Below, in pieces: positions 1 to 6,690 of a stretch of 17,396 bases of DNA. The translations under genes were made by a program, and so were the position numbers. Position 1 is the stretch's first letter; the number at the start of each line of letters is the position of its first letter. This DNA comes from Firmicutes bacterium UBA5227. GTDB lineage: Bacteria; Bacillota; Clostridia; Tissierellales; Sedimentibacteraceae. Where the stretch lies: contig DHUT01000056.1 in NCBI GenBank assembly GCA_002409285.1, forward strand, positions 1,641-19,036, given 5' to 3'. Under the pieces are notes generated by a model, which saw nothing but the letters and a program-made list of their open reading frames with translations, made no database searches and had not been told where the DNA came from.

Positions 1-4
1 AATA

Positions 5-976
5 CTATTTAACTAATTCCCTTATGGCCTTTTCTATGTGTGTTTTAGTTGGAATCATGAAAAATTCAGATTTGCCGTAAGGTATTGGTGAATCATAGGC
101 ACCAAGCCTCTTTACCGGTGCTTTGAGATAGCTGAAGCAGTCCTCTGCAATGGATGCCGATATTTCCGCACCGTAGCCTCCGGTTCTGCAGCCTTCCTGA
201 ATAACCAGTACTTTTCCTGTCTTTTTAACTGATTCATATATTGTTTCAGTGTCTAAAGGCTTAATTGTCATTGGGTCTATAATTTCAATGCTTATTCCTT
301 CCTTCTCAAGCTCAGAAGCTACTTCAAGTGTAAACATGAGTTCCAGCTGGTTTGCTATAACTGTTACGTCAGTACCTTCCTTTACAACCTTTGCTTTACC
401 TATTGGAATTGTGTATTCCTCTTCAGGGATTTGACCCTGTCTTCTGTATAAAGCCTTATGCTCCAGGAATAAAACGGGATTATCATCACGTACTGCAGAT
501 TTTAAAAGCCCTTTTACATCATAGGGAGTACTGGGTGCTACAATCTTAATTCCGGGTATGTTCATAAACCATCCCTCGATACTCTGTGAATGATGTGCAC
601 CTATTCCCCCGCCCATCCCCTGGGCTGTTCTTACAACCATGGGAACAGTAACCTGTCCGTTTGACATATACCTCATTTTTGCAGCCTGATTGGCAATTGA
701 ATCATATGCTAATCCTATAAAATCAGCAAACATAATTTCAACTACCGGTCTCTTACCATAAAGTGCCGCTCCGACACCCATTGTGGTAAAACCTATTTCG
801 CTCATAGGAGTATCAATAACTCTTTCTTTTCCGAACTGTTCAAGCAGACCCTTTGTACAAGCCCATGTGCCTCCCATTTTACCTATGTCCTCGCCCATGC
901 AGAATACCTTTTCATCCCTTGCCATTTCTTCACGCAAGGCTTCGTTTACAGCTTGTAGATAAAATACTTCTTTCAT
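5..976 (-). CDS. 2-oxoacid/acetoin dehydrogenase E1 component, beta subunit (AcoB/PdhB-like)
   Basis: This is the transketolase-like beta subunit of a thiamine-diphosphate E1. It pairs with the alpha subunit encoded just upstream to decarboxylate or cleave the substrate and acylate the lipoyl carrier in the cytoplasm. The 323 residues match the family's usual length. Visible marks are the TPMSE segment with the cofactor-activating glutamate at E60, HHSQS at 128-132 in the active-site region, PGIKIVAPSTPYD at 141-153 and the FLEHKALYR segment near 170-178. I chose the ATG at 974-976 because GGGAGG lies 7 bases upstream; the ATG at 989-991 has no such site and would place the ribosome site inside the gene. 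The gap to E1-alpha is 14 bases, so the two are surely co-transcribed. The stop codon is at 5-7, so the next gene (possibly E3) is outside the window. AcoB-like versus PdhB-like cannot be settled by eye. Confidence 0.93.
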   Translation of the reverse strand: MKEVFYLQAVNEALREEMARDEKVFCMGEDIGKMGGTWACTKGLLEQFGKERVIDTPMSEIGFTTMGVGAALYGKRPVVEIMFADFIGLAYDSIANQAAKMRYMSNGQVTVPMVVRTAQGMGGGIGAHHSQSIEGWFMNIPGIKIVAPSTPYDVKGLLKSAVRDDNPVLFLEHKALYRRQGQIPEEEYTIPIGKAKVVKEGTDVTVIANQLELMFTLEVASELEKEGISIEIIDPMTIKPLDTETIYESVKKTGKVLVIQEGCRTGGYGAEISASIAEDCFSYLKAPVKRLGAYDSPIPYGKSEFFMIPTKTHIEKAIRELVK

Positions 977-990
977 ATCAACGCCTCCCA

Positions 991-1956
991 TTATTTTGCA
1001 TATACCAGATCTGGATTAATTACATTCCCAGGTGTGGTATCCGGCAGATTCATTGCATACTCGAATGCTTCATTAATTATCTCATCCTGCTCTTTTTCTA
1101 TTGCTCTTAACTGCTCCTCAGTGGCATATCCATTTTCAAGCAGGTACTTCTGATATTTAAGAATGGGGTCATCCTTCTTTGCTTCCTCAACAACCTTTGG
1201 ATCACGATAAAGAGCAGGATCTCCTTCGAAATGTCCTCTCCATCTAGTTGTGGTATATTCCACAATGTTTGGCTCACCTCGTCTTGCTTTTTCCAGTGCC
1301 GCCTCCATTGTTTCTCTTACCTCTATAATGTTGTTGCCATCATATGTGGCTCCTTCAAGTCCGAATGCCTTACCCTTTTCAACCATCTTTGTAAGCCTTG
1401 AAGCCACACCGTGTATAGGCGTTGAAATAGCTATATTATTGCTTTCTATATAAAATACGATTGGCAGGTTGTATATTGCAGCCATGTTCATAACCTCTGA
1501 AACAACGCCTTCCTGGAAGCTTCCATCACCTATTCCTATAACTACCGCACCTTTTTTCTTATCCATTTTATATCCCAATGCTATTCCAACTCCAAGAGCC
1601 TGGTTTTCGCCCATCACACCATTGCTTGGACCTATTTTCTTTTCAGGTACATACAGATGCACATAGCTTGCCATTCCCCCATTTAACCCTTCGGACTTTC
1701 CAATCATTTCCGCCGTAAACTCCTTGATTCCACAGTGAAGTGCAAACAAAGGGTGGCATCTTGGATGAGGAACTATCCAGTCTTCAGAGCCGATAGCATT
1801 CATAATTCCCAACTGGATTGCTTCTTGTCCTACTGCAAGGTGATAAAAACCCGGCAGTTTTCCAGTTGCCAGTTTTTCAGTTATTTTAAGCTCATAATTA
1901 CGTCCGAAATAAAGCTGACCGTACATTTTCAACAGTTCGCTGTTTGAATATTTCAT
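991..1956 (-). CDS. 2-oxoacid/acetoin dehydrogenase E1 component, alpha subunit (AcoA-like)
   Basis: This is the thiamine-diphosphate-binding alpha subunit of the E1 heterotetramer, 321 residues, close to the size of AcoA and bacterial BkdA1. The ThDP/Mg motif is plain: GDG at 143-145, then 27 residues, then NN at 173-174. GHFEGDPALYR at 241-251 resembles acetoin/pyruvate dehydrogenases; branched-chain enzymes usually carry an HSTSDD-type segment there. This is the main reason for preferring an acetoin-type assignment. One region is divergent: where AcoA/PDH proteins have a GGSMH-like loop this protein reads NGGMASYVHL (92-101), followed by NGVMGENQALG in place of the usual NGIVGGG-type loop, so the substrate may not be the textbook one. 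The start at 1956 is backed by GGAGG 8 bases upstream. It sits 42 bases downstream of the E2 gene. Confidence 0.92.
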   Translation of the reverse strand: MKYSNSELLKMYGQLYFGRNYELKITEKLATGKLPGFYHLAVGQEAIQLGIMNAIGSEDWIVPHPRCHPLFALHCGIKEFTAEMIGKSEGLNGGMASYVHLYVPEKKIGPSNGVMGENQALGVGIALGYKMDKKKGAVVIGIGDGSFQEGVVSEVMNMAAIYNLPIVFYIESNNIAISTPIHGVASRLTKMVEKGKAFGLEGATYDGNNIIEVRETMEAALEKARRGEPNIVEYTTTRWRGHFEGDPALYRDPKVVEEAKKDDPILKYQKYLLENGYATEEQLRAIEKEQDEIINEAFEYAMNLPDTTPGNVINPDLVYAK

Positions 1957-1998
1957 TTTTTATACCTCCATAATTTCATAAGCTGATTACATATGCTT

Positions 1999-2730
1999 TT
2001 ATACTTTTAAATACTGTTCCGGATTCCCTACTATTTCTTTGACAGTCATAAGGAACTTTGCACCAGGAACACCGTCAATAACCGCATGATCCAAAGTCAT
2101 CGAGAGAAATGCCACTGGTCTTATCTTTATGGAATCATCATCCTCAACCACAGGCTCTTTTCTAATCACTCCTATTGCAAGCAAAGCAGCCTCGGGAGCA
2201 TTAAGTATCGGTGTTGCTCCATCCACGTCAAACATTCCGACACTGCTTACCGTAAATGTTCCTCCCACCATATCGTCTTGAGTGATTTTACCAGTCTTAA
2301 CCTTTTTAATAAGTTCCTTAACCTCATTTGATATTTCAATAAGGCTCTTGCTTTCGGCATTTTTAACTACCGGAACCATTAGGATTCCATTATCCGCAGC
2401 AATAGCAACACCTATGTTTTTAGATTTGTATATGATGATTTTGTTATCCTGCCTTGAGGAATTTAACATGGGATGCTGTTCTAATGCCACTGCGGCAATC
2501 TTCACAAACATCTCTGTATAGCTTATATTATGTCCTTGAGATGCCAGCTTTTGTTTGAATTCAACCAATGCTGACATATCTGTTTTTGAAAAACCTGAAA
2601 CCTGCGGAGACCTTTTAAGGCTTTCTTCCATTCTTGTTGCAATCGTTTTTCTTACTCCCACAATCGGAAGTGTTTTTTCTATTATCCTTCCATCTCCAGG
2701 TGTCCCCTGAGTCTGCTCATTTAAAGACAT
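1999..2730 (-). CDS. 2-oxoacid dehydrogenase acyltransferase (E2) catalytic core only
   Basis: This is a CoA acyltransferase core that moves the acyl group from the lipoyl arm to CoA. It has 243 residues, against roughly 370-550 for a complete E2, because it holds only the catalytic domain. The active-site motif is LDHAVIDG near 213-220, with H215 and D219 in the places of the DHRxxDG His and Asp; the usual Arg is Ala. The N terminus contains GTPGDGRI (9-16), which resembles the last residues of a peripheral-subunit-binding domain (the GTGPxGRI tail). The rest of that domain and any lipoyl domain are missing; the lipoyl domain is encoded as a separate gene 32 bases upstream. The start is the ATG at 2728-2730, preceded by GGGAGG at 6 bases; an earlier ATG at 2746-2748 lacks a ribosome site. 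How E1 and E3 attach to this core is open. Confidence 0.9.
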   Translation of the reverse strand: MSLNEQTQGTPGDGRIIEKTLPIVGVRKTIATRMEESLKRSPQVSGFSKTDMSALVEFKQKLASQGHNISYTEMFVKIAAVALEQHPMLNSSRQDNKIIIYKSKNIGVAIAADNGILMVPVVKNAESKSLIEISNEVKELIKKVKTGKITQDDMVGGTFTVSSVGMFDVDGATPILNAPEAALLAIGVIRKEPVVEDDDSIKIRPVAFLSMTLDHAVIDGVPGAKFLMTVKEIVGNPEQYLKV

Positions 2731-2762
2731 AAAAAACCTCCCATTCATATAAAATATTTCTG

Positions 2763-2999
2763 TTATTCCTTGATCGTTGCAATTACAGTGCCTATTTCAA
2801 CACTTTCTCCTTCTTCAAACAATAGAGATTCCACTGTGCCTGAAGCAGGAGCTTCCACATCATTTGTTATCTTTTCAGTAGTAACTTCGGCAATTGGTTC
2901 ACCCTTTTCTACTTTGTCGCCGACGGCTTTCAACCATTTTGCAATTTCTCCCGTTTCCATCGTTGCACCAAACTTTGGCATATTTACTTCAACAGACAT
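2763..2999 (-). CDS. Free-standing lipoyl-domain carrier protein
   Basis: This 78-residue protein is essentially one lipoyl/biotinyl domain. It runs from the first strand (MSVEVNMPKFGA) through the GDKVEKGEPIAEV segment to the lysine turn TEKITND and the closing APASG segment. K43 in TEKI is the predicted lipoylation site. The neighbours (E2 core, E1 alpha and beta) make lipoate far more likely than biotin, since no biotin-dependent carboxylase is present. In most complexes this domain is fused to the N terminus of E2; here it has its own stop codon, its own AGGAGG site 8 bases before the ATG at 2997-2999, and a 32-base gap to E2. A GTG three codons further up (3006-3008) is too close to the ribosome site to be the start. 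By distance it could also be the first gene of a sub-operon, as 197 bases separate it from the phosphate acyltransferase gene. Confidence 0.92.
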   Translation of the reverse strand: MSVEVNMPKFGATMETGEIAKWLKAVGDKVEKGEPIAEVTTEKITNDVEAPASGTVESLLFEEGESVEIGTVIATIKE

Positions 3000-3091
3000 A
3001 CCTTTCACCTCCTCATCAATAAATAAACTTCTGAATTATTAATGAATTAATTGTATTTGTACATCTATATAATCTCATAAATACTGATATA

Positions 3092-3145
3092 ATCCTATCG
3101 ACCGTATTGTCTATTTTCAAATACGTAAGCTAATACTTTTTTCGT
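3092..3145. repeat. Dispersed intergenic element, copy 1
   Basis: A 54-bp stretch that recurs at 9227-9279. The ATCC-to-AAATA part (31 bp) matches at 28 positions and includes an identical ACCGTATTGTCT. The far end TTTTTTCGT is also identical, while the middle (CGTAAGC here, all A in copy 2) has drifted. Read on the minus strand, both copies contain TTGAAA, 17 bases, then TRGGAT, which could be a weak -35/-10 pair with an A-rich stretch ahead of it. This copy lies between the phosphate acyltransferase stop and the lipoyl gene, 93 bases before its start. Whether it is a promoter, a protein-binding site or a small mobile repeat is unknown. Confidence 0.7.
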
Positions 3146-3196
3146 ATTATTTGCATTCCAAATTAGCAGGATTGGAGCTGACATTACGGTATATGA

Positions 3197-4099
3197 TTAA
3201 TTGTTTGCTATAGCAACACTCAATGCTATAGACATAAATTTACTCTTAGCAGATGTGGATCTTGATGTTAATACTATTGGAACCTTAGCGCCAAGAACAA
3301 GCCCCGCAACGGTAGATTCACCAAAAACCCTTATCATTTTCACCGCAATGTTTCCAGTCAAAAGGTTTGGCATAAGCAAAATATCAGGCTCTCCTGCAAC
3401 AGGGCTGGTAAATCCCTTTATTTTAGCAGCTTCTTTGTCAAATGCCAGGTCAGTAGAAATCGGGCCCTCAATTATGCAATTTTTTATTTCTCCTGATTCG
3501 CAAAGCTTCTTAAGTTCTGCGGCATCTACCGTTTCCTGCATTTTCGGATTAACCTCTTCAACGGCGGTCAAAGCCGCAACCTTTGGTTTTTCATATCCAA
3601 GACTATTCATTGCGTTCACGGCGTTTTCTAATATAGCCTTCTTTTGAGCCAAATCAGGATTGGACACAATTGCAGAGTCAGTTACTAAAAATACCTTATG
3701 ATAAGCAGGCGACTGTATAAACAGAACGTGCGACAAAAGTCTGCCTTTCATTATACCAAGATCTTTATTTAAGACAGATTTAACTAATACTGCAGTCTGT
3801 ACATTGCCTTTCATCAGTATGTCTGCCTTTTCTTCACGAACTATACTTACTGCAGCGTCAACCGGATTATCGACTGAATCTATAATTTCATATTCGGAAG
3901 GATCTTCCTCTAAAGAAATCAGTATAGTTGTTATACGTTCTTTATCACCTGTCAATATGGCTGTTACCAACCCCTCTCTTTTTGCCCTGCATACGGCTTC
4001 AAGCGTATGTTCCTCACCGGCACCTGCAACTACAATTCTTCTTTTATCAGAATTTGCTTTCACACTTTGGATTACTTCATCTATGGATTTAAAAATCAT
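3197..4099 (-). CDS. ptb: Phosphate acyltransferase, phosphotransbutyrylase-type
   Basis: It converts acyl-CoA plus phosphate to acyl-phosphate plus CoA, the step before ATP formation by an acyl kinase. The 300 residues equal the usual Ptb length. Recognisable segments are ADILMKG at 92-98, LLSHV at 121-125, D141 in LVTDSAI, PNLLTGN at 244-250, and the C-terminal FGESTVAGLVLGAKVPIVL run leading to TSRS at 278-281. This fits the Ptb branch better than the longer Pta enzymes. Acyl chain preference (acetyl, propionyl, butyryl, branched) cannot be read by eye. I chose the ATG at 4097-4099 with AAGGGTGAG just upstream; an ATG at 4166-4168 lies inside the aldehyde dehydrogenase gene and would add 23 residues foreign to the family. 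The gap to the aldehyde dehydrogenase is 28 bases and holds most of a 19-bp palindrome. Confidence 0.93.
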   Translation of the reverse strand: MIFKSIDEVIQSVKANSDKRRIVVAGAGEEHTLEAVCRAKREGLVTAILTGDKERITTILISLEEDPSEYEIIDSVDNPVDAAVSIVREEKADILMKGNVQTAVLVKSVLNKDLGIMKGRLLSHVLFIQSPAYHKVFLVTDSAIVSNPDLAQKKAILENAVNAMNSLGYEKPKVAALTAVEEVNPKMQETVDAAELKKLCESGEIKNCIIEGPISTDLAFDKEAAKIKGFTSPVAGEPDILLMPNLLTGNIAVKMIRVFGESTVAGLVLGAKVPIVLTSRSTSAKSKFMSIALSVAIANN

Positions 4100-4116
4100 A
4101 ATCTCACCCTTTCTTT

Positions 4117-4135
4117 CTGAATAAAATTTATTCAG
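4117..4135. promoter_or_regulatory. 19-bp perfect palindrome at the aldehyde dehydrogenase/ptb junction
   Basis: CTGAATAAAATTTATTCAG reads the same on both strands apart from its central base. It covers the aldehyde dehydrogenase stop codon (4128-4130) and ends a few bases before the ptb ribosome binding site. In RNA it could fold as a 7-bp stem with a 5-base loop. It is too A+T rich to be a good terminator. It may be a protein-binding site, an mRNA processing or translation-coupling element, or chance. Confidence 0.45.
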
Positions 4136-5507
4136 CCCAAATTTCGTCTGCAGAAGGAGCATAGGCATCCTTAATTATATATGAAACACGTGTTTCGTTC
4201 ATAAGGTGCTTATAGCTGAGATTTTCAGATATGCTGTTATTGCCCCATGACCCGCATCCCAATGATATGGTAGGAACCAGTCCGGTTGCAAAACTACTGC
4301 CTGCGGCATTAACATTAGGCTGGTTAACCAGTAAGCGCCCTACGGGAATCTGGTTACCTGCATACATTATGTTATCATCAATATTAGAATATATTGTGGA
4401 AGAATGACCTGCTCCCTCCATTAACAAGTTTGCCCTGGCTATTGCCACGCCATCTTTAAAATTTTTATAGGTAAAGCACCTGACTATCGGACACATTATC
4501 TCACGGCTTAACACTTCTTCACGAGCATGCTTATTAAGCTTAACCATTAAAAGCTTTGTACCTTCAGGAACCCTTATATTAGCATACCTGGCAACTTCTT
4601 CAGCCGGATGTCCTACAATATCAACATTGATAGGTCCTTCAAAGCCCTTGGGAAATATTGCTTTACGCAAATTCTGAATATCAGCAGGTTCTGTTACCAA
4701 ATAAGCTCCCTTTTCCTCAAACGCCTTAATAATTTCATCCGATTTCTCTTCAGGCATAATAAGGGTTTGTTCTCCTGTACAGGGCATACCATTGTCATAA
4801 ACACGGCTGGTCATAATTTGCGCCACCATTAACGGATAGTCTTCAAAGGATGAGTCAACTATTACCTGAGCATTTCCCGGACCCACGCCATAGGAAGGTC
4901 TGCCGCTTGAGTAAGCGGACTTAACCATTGCGCTGCCGCCTGTGGCAACAATAACATCAGCCTTCCTCATAAGTTCATTTGTCAAATCCAGCGAAGGATT
5001 TTCAATAGACTGAATCAAATTTTGAGGACCTCCTAATGCCTTAATTGCTTCATTCATAAGAGCTACCGCATGCATCGTAACATTATTTGCCCTGGGGTGG
5101 GGAGATATAATAACAGCATTTCGGCTCTTAACCGCACACATGCAGTTTCCGACTGCCGTTGTGGTAGGATTGGTTGTAGGAGTTAAGCACGCCACAACTC
5201 CTACCGGTTTGGCAAATGTGTATATCCCGTTGACCTCATCTATATCAATTAATCCCACGGATGGTTTCCCTTTCATATATGCCCAGTGACTGGTAGTAAC
5301 TTTATCGTGCTTTGCAATTTTACCGGCAAGAACACCTAAACCGGTTTCTTCCATAGCTTCTTTAGAAAGCACCTCTCTGTTATCATAAATAATTTTGCCT
5401 ATTGCTCTTACAAGCGCATCCGTCTGTTTCTGAGTATAATTTTCCAGTGCTGCATAAGATTTTTTTGCATTTTCCACAAGTACGTCAATATATGTTTTAT
5501 TTTCCAT
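4128..5507 (-). CDS. CoA-acylating aldehyde dehydrogenase
   Basis: An NAD(P)-dependent enzyme that oxidises an aldehyde to acyl-CoA, of the class seen in EutE, PduP, the N-terminal half of AdhE, and butyraldehyde or sulfoacetaldehyde dehydrogenases. It has 459 residues and no alcohol dehydrogenase half, so it is monofunctional. The nucleotide-binding entry TPTTNPTTTAVG is at 109-120, a glycine-rich ATGGSAMV at 188-195, and the catalytic cysteine is C243 in YDNGMPCTGEQ. The CTGEQ context differs slightly from the CIAEK of EutE/PduP and CASEQ of AdhE, so the aldehyde is uncertain. The start at 5507 has GGAGG 7 bases upstream. It lies between the acyl kinase and phosphate acyltransferase genes, so its acyl-CoA product feeds straight into those enzymes. 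Nothing suggests a microcompartment: there is no shell protein gene and no obvious encapsulation helix at the N terminus. Confidence 0.9.
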   Translation of the reverse strand: MENKTYIDVLVENAKKSYAALENYTQKQTDALVRAIGKIIYDNREVLSKEAMEETGLGVLAGKIAKHDKVTTSHWAYMKGKPSVGLIDIDEVNGIYTFAKPVGVVACLTPTTNPTTTAVGNCMCAVKSRNAVIISPHPRANNVTMHAVALMNEAIKALGGPQNLIQSIENPSLDLTNELMRKADVIVATGGSAMVKSAYSSGRPSYGVGPGNAQVIVDSSFEDYPLMVAQIMTSRVYDNGMPCTGEQTLIMPEEKSDEIIKAFEEKGAYLVTEPADIQNLRKAIFPKGFEGPINVDIVGHPAEEVARYANIRVPEGTKLLMVKLNKHAREEVLSREIMCPIVRCFTYKNFKDGVAIARANLLMEGAGHSSTIYSNIDDNIMYAGNQIPVGRLLVNQPNVNAAGSSFATGLVPTISLGCGSWGNNSISENLSYKHLMNETRVSYIIKDAYAPSADEIWAE

Positions 5508-5557
5508 GATACAACCTCCAAATATTTTTGTATGATAAACTCTTGTAGATTTATTGG

Positions 5558-6643
5558 CTAAAGAATTATAGGCTCTTCTTCACTTGTTAAAATCCTAAGT
5601 GTTCCAAATGCCAATGCTTCGCTTTCAAATTCCCCAGGGATAACCCTAATCTCTCCCATCTTTTCAACATATTTTCTGATTTCTGAAATAAGGCGCTCAG
5701 AATAAGCCATGCCTCCGGTAAAAATTATCGCATCAACCTGGCAGCATAGAGAAGCATAGCAGCTGCCAATTTCCTTTGCCACCTGATAAGCCATTGCATT
5801 GAAAATGAGTTCTGCCTGAGTATCACCGCTTTCAATCATTTTTTCAATTTCCCGCAAATCTTCAGTCCCAAGATGAGCAAGCAACCCGCCTTTGTTCTTA
5901 ATAATTCCAATGATTTCGGCTTGTGTGTATTTACCGGTAAAACAAAGTTCAACCAGAGGAACAACAGGAAGAGTACCTGTACGGTTTGCTGAGAATGGAC
6001 CTCCGCCTGCAATGCAGTCATTAACTTCAGATACTTGTCCCAGATTATGAGCACCTACAGAAATTCCTCCGCCCATGTGAGTTACAATAAACTTGCATTC
6101 CTGATATTTCTTTCCTGATTCTTTAGCCACCCGATAAGCTACAGCCTTGCTGTTCAACGCGTGGAAAACACTGACTCTTGTAAAAAGAGGGTGCCCTGAT
6201 ATTTTAGCAATATCAGACAACTCGTTTACACAGGGCGGATCTGTAATATATATAGGCCTTTCGACTTTTTCCTCCTCACACATGCCAAGGGCTATGGGAA
6301 TAGAAAGCCTCGAGGCATGAGATACCACCTGGTCAGGGGCATGATGGCTCAAAACTTCCTCTTTTAATGTATCGTTCACAAAATATGTACCTCCCAAATC
6401 GCAGCCTTTTATATTGCAGCCCCGTACAGCAAAGGCATCAATATCGCTTAATTTCACGCCAACTCCGGTCATCCATTCAAGAATACAATCTTTCCTTAAT
6501 TTTACCTGCTGCCCTGCTAATGGGTTTTTTGCCTGAGTTTCCGTTGAATTGGATATGGACTGCTCAGCTATACAATTCTTATCTTCGTAAATCGCTGATT
6601 TTGTAGAAGTAGAGCCAGGGTTTATAACCAATATTCTATACAT
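5558..6643 (-). CDS. buk: Butyrate kinase-type acyl kinase
   Basis: An ASKHA-fold (acetate/butyrate kinase) enzyme that makes a carboxylic acid and ATP from acyl-phosphate. Its 361 residues fit Buk rather than AckA (about 400). Family motifs are clear: NPGSTSTK at 8-15 (first phosphate loop), THMGGGISVGAH at 188-199 (second phosphate loop) and FTGGMAYSE at 308-316 (adenosine site). The start at 6643 is preceded by a purine-rich AAGGAAGG site. It is the second gene after the MFS transporter (47-base gap) and is separated from ptb by the aldehyde dehydrogenase, an unusual order since ptb and buk are often adjacent. The genetic link to the dehydrogenase complex implies ATP formation by substrate-level phosphorylation. 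The true acyl substrate may be acetate or a short or branched acid. Confidence 0.92.
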   Translation of the reverse strand: MYRILVINPGSTSTKSAIYEDKNCIAEQSISNSTETQAKNPLAGQQVKLRKDCILEWMTGVGVKLSDIDAFAVRGCNIKGCDLGGTYFVNDTLKEEVLSHHAPDQVVSHASRLSIPIALGMCEEEKVERPIYITDPPCVNELSDIAKISGHPLFTRVSVFHALNSKAVAYRVAKESGKKYQECKFIVTHMGGGISVGAHNLGQVSEVNDCIAGGGPFSANRTGTLPVVPLVELCFTGKYTQAEIIGIIKNKGGLLAHLGTEDLREIEKMIESGDTQAELIFNAMAYQVAKEIGSCYASLCCQVDAIIFTGGMAYSERLISEIRKYVEKMGEIRVIPGEFESEALAFGTLRILTSEEEPIIL

Positions 6644-6690
6644 GCTTTTTCCTTCCTTTTTTGATTTGGTATAATGCTATATCTTTTCAA

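Noticed and set aside
2730..2999. A frameshifted, originally fused lipoyl-E2 gene
   Set aside because: Both parts have their own well-spaced ribosome sites, starts and stops, and the gap is too short to hide the missing docking domain; a real gene split is the better reading.
3201..3647. Plus-strand open frame of 148 residues opposite ptb
   Set aside because: Lies wholly antisense to a clear ptb gene, has no recognisable domain and a composition expected of reverse-strand shadow frames.
4128..5507. Microcompartment-linked aldehyde dehydrogenase (EutE/PduP role)
   Set aside because: No shell protein or signature enzyme genes nearby and no clear N-terminal encapsulation helix.
5836..6054. Minus-strand 72-residue frame inside buk
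   Set aside because: Out of frame within an intact kinase gene whose motifs run through the region; no sign of a frameshift.
6196..6216. 8-bp inverted repeat CTGATATT/AATATCAG inside buk
   Set aside because: Falls in ordinary coding sequence (SDIAKISG) with no T run; probably codon coincidence.
5..6643. Branched-chain 2-oxoacid dehydrogenase (bkd) operon as the primary assignment
   Set aside because: ptb and buk fit, but E1-alpha has GHFEGDP rather than the HSTSDD-type segment, and an acylating aldehyde dehydrogenase is present. Kept as an alternative, not the main call.
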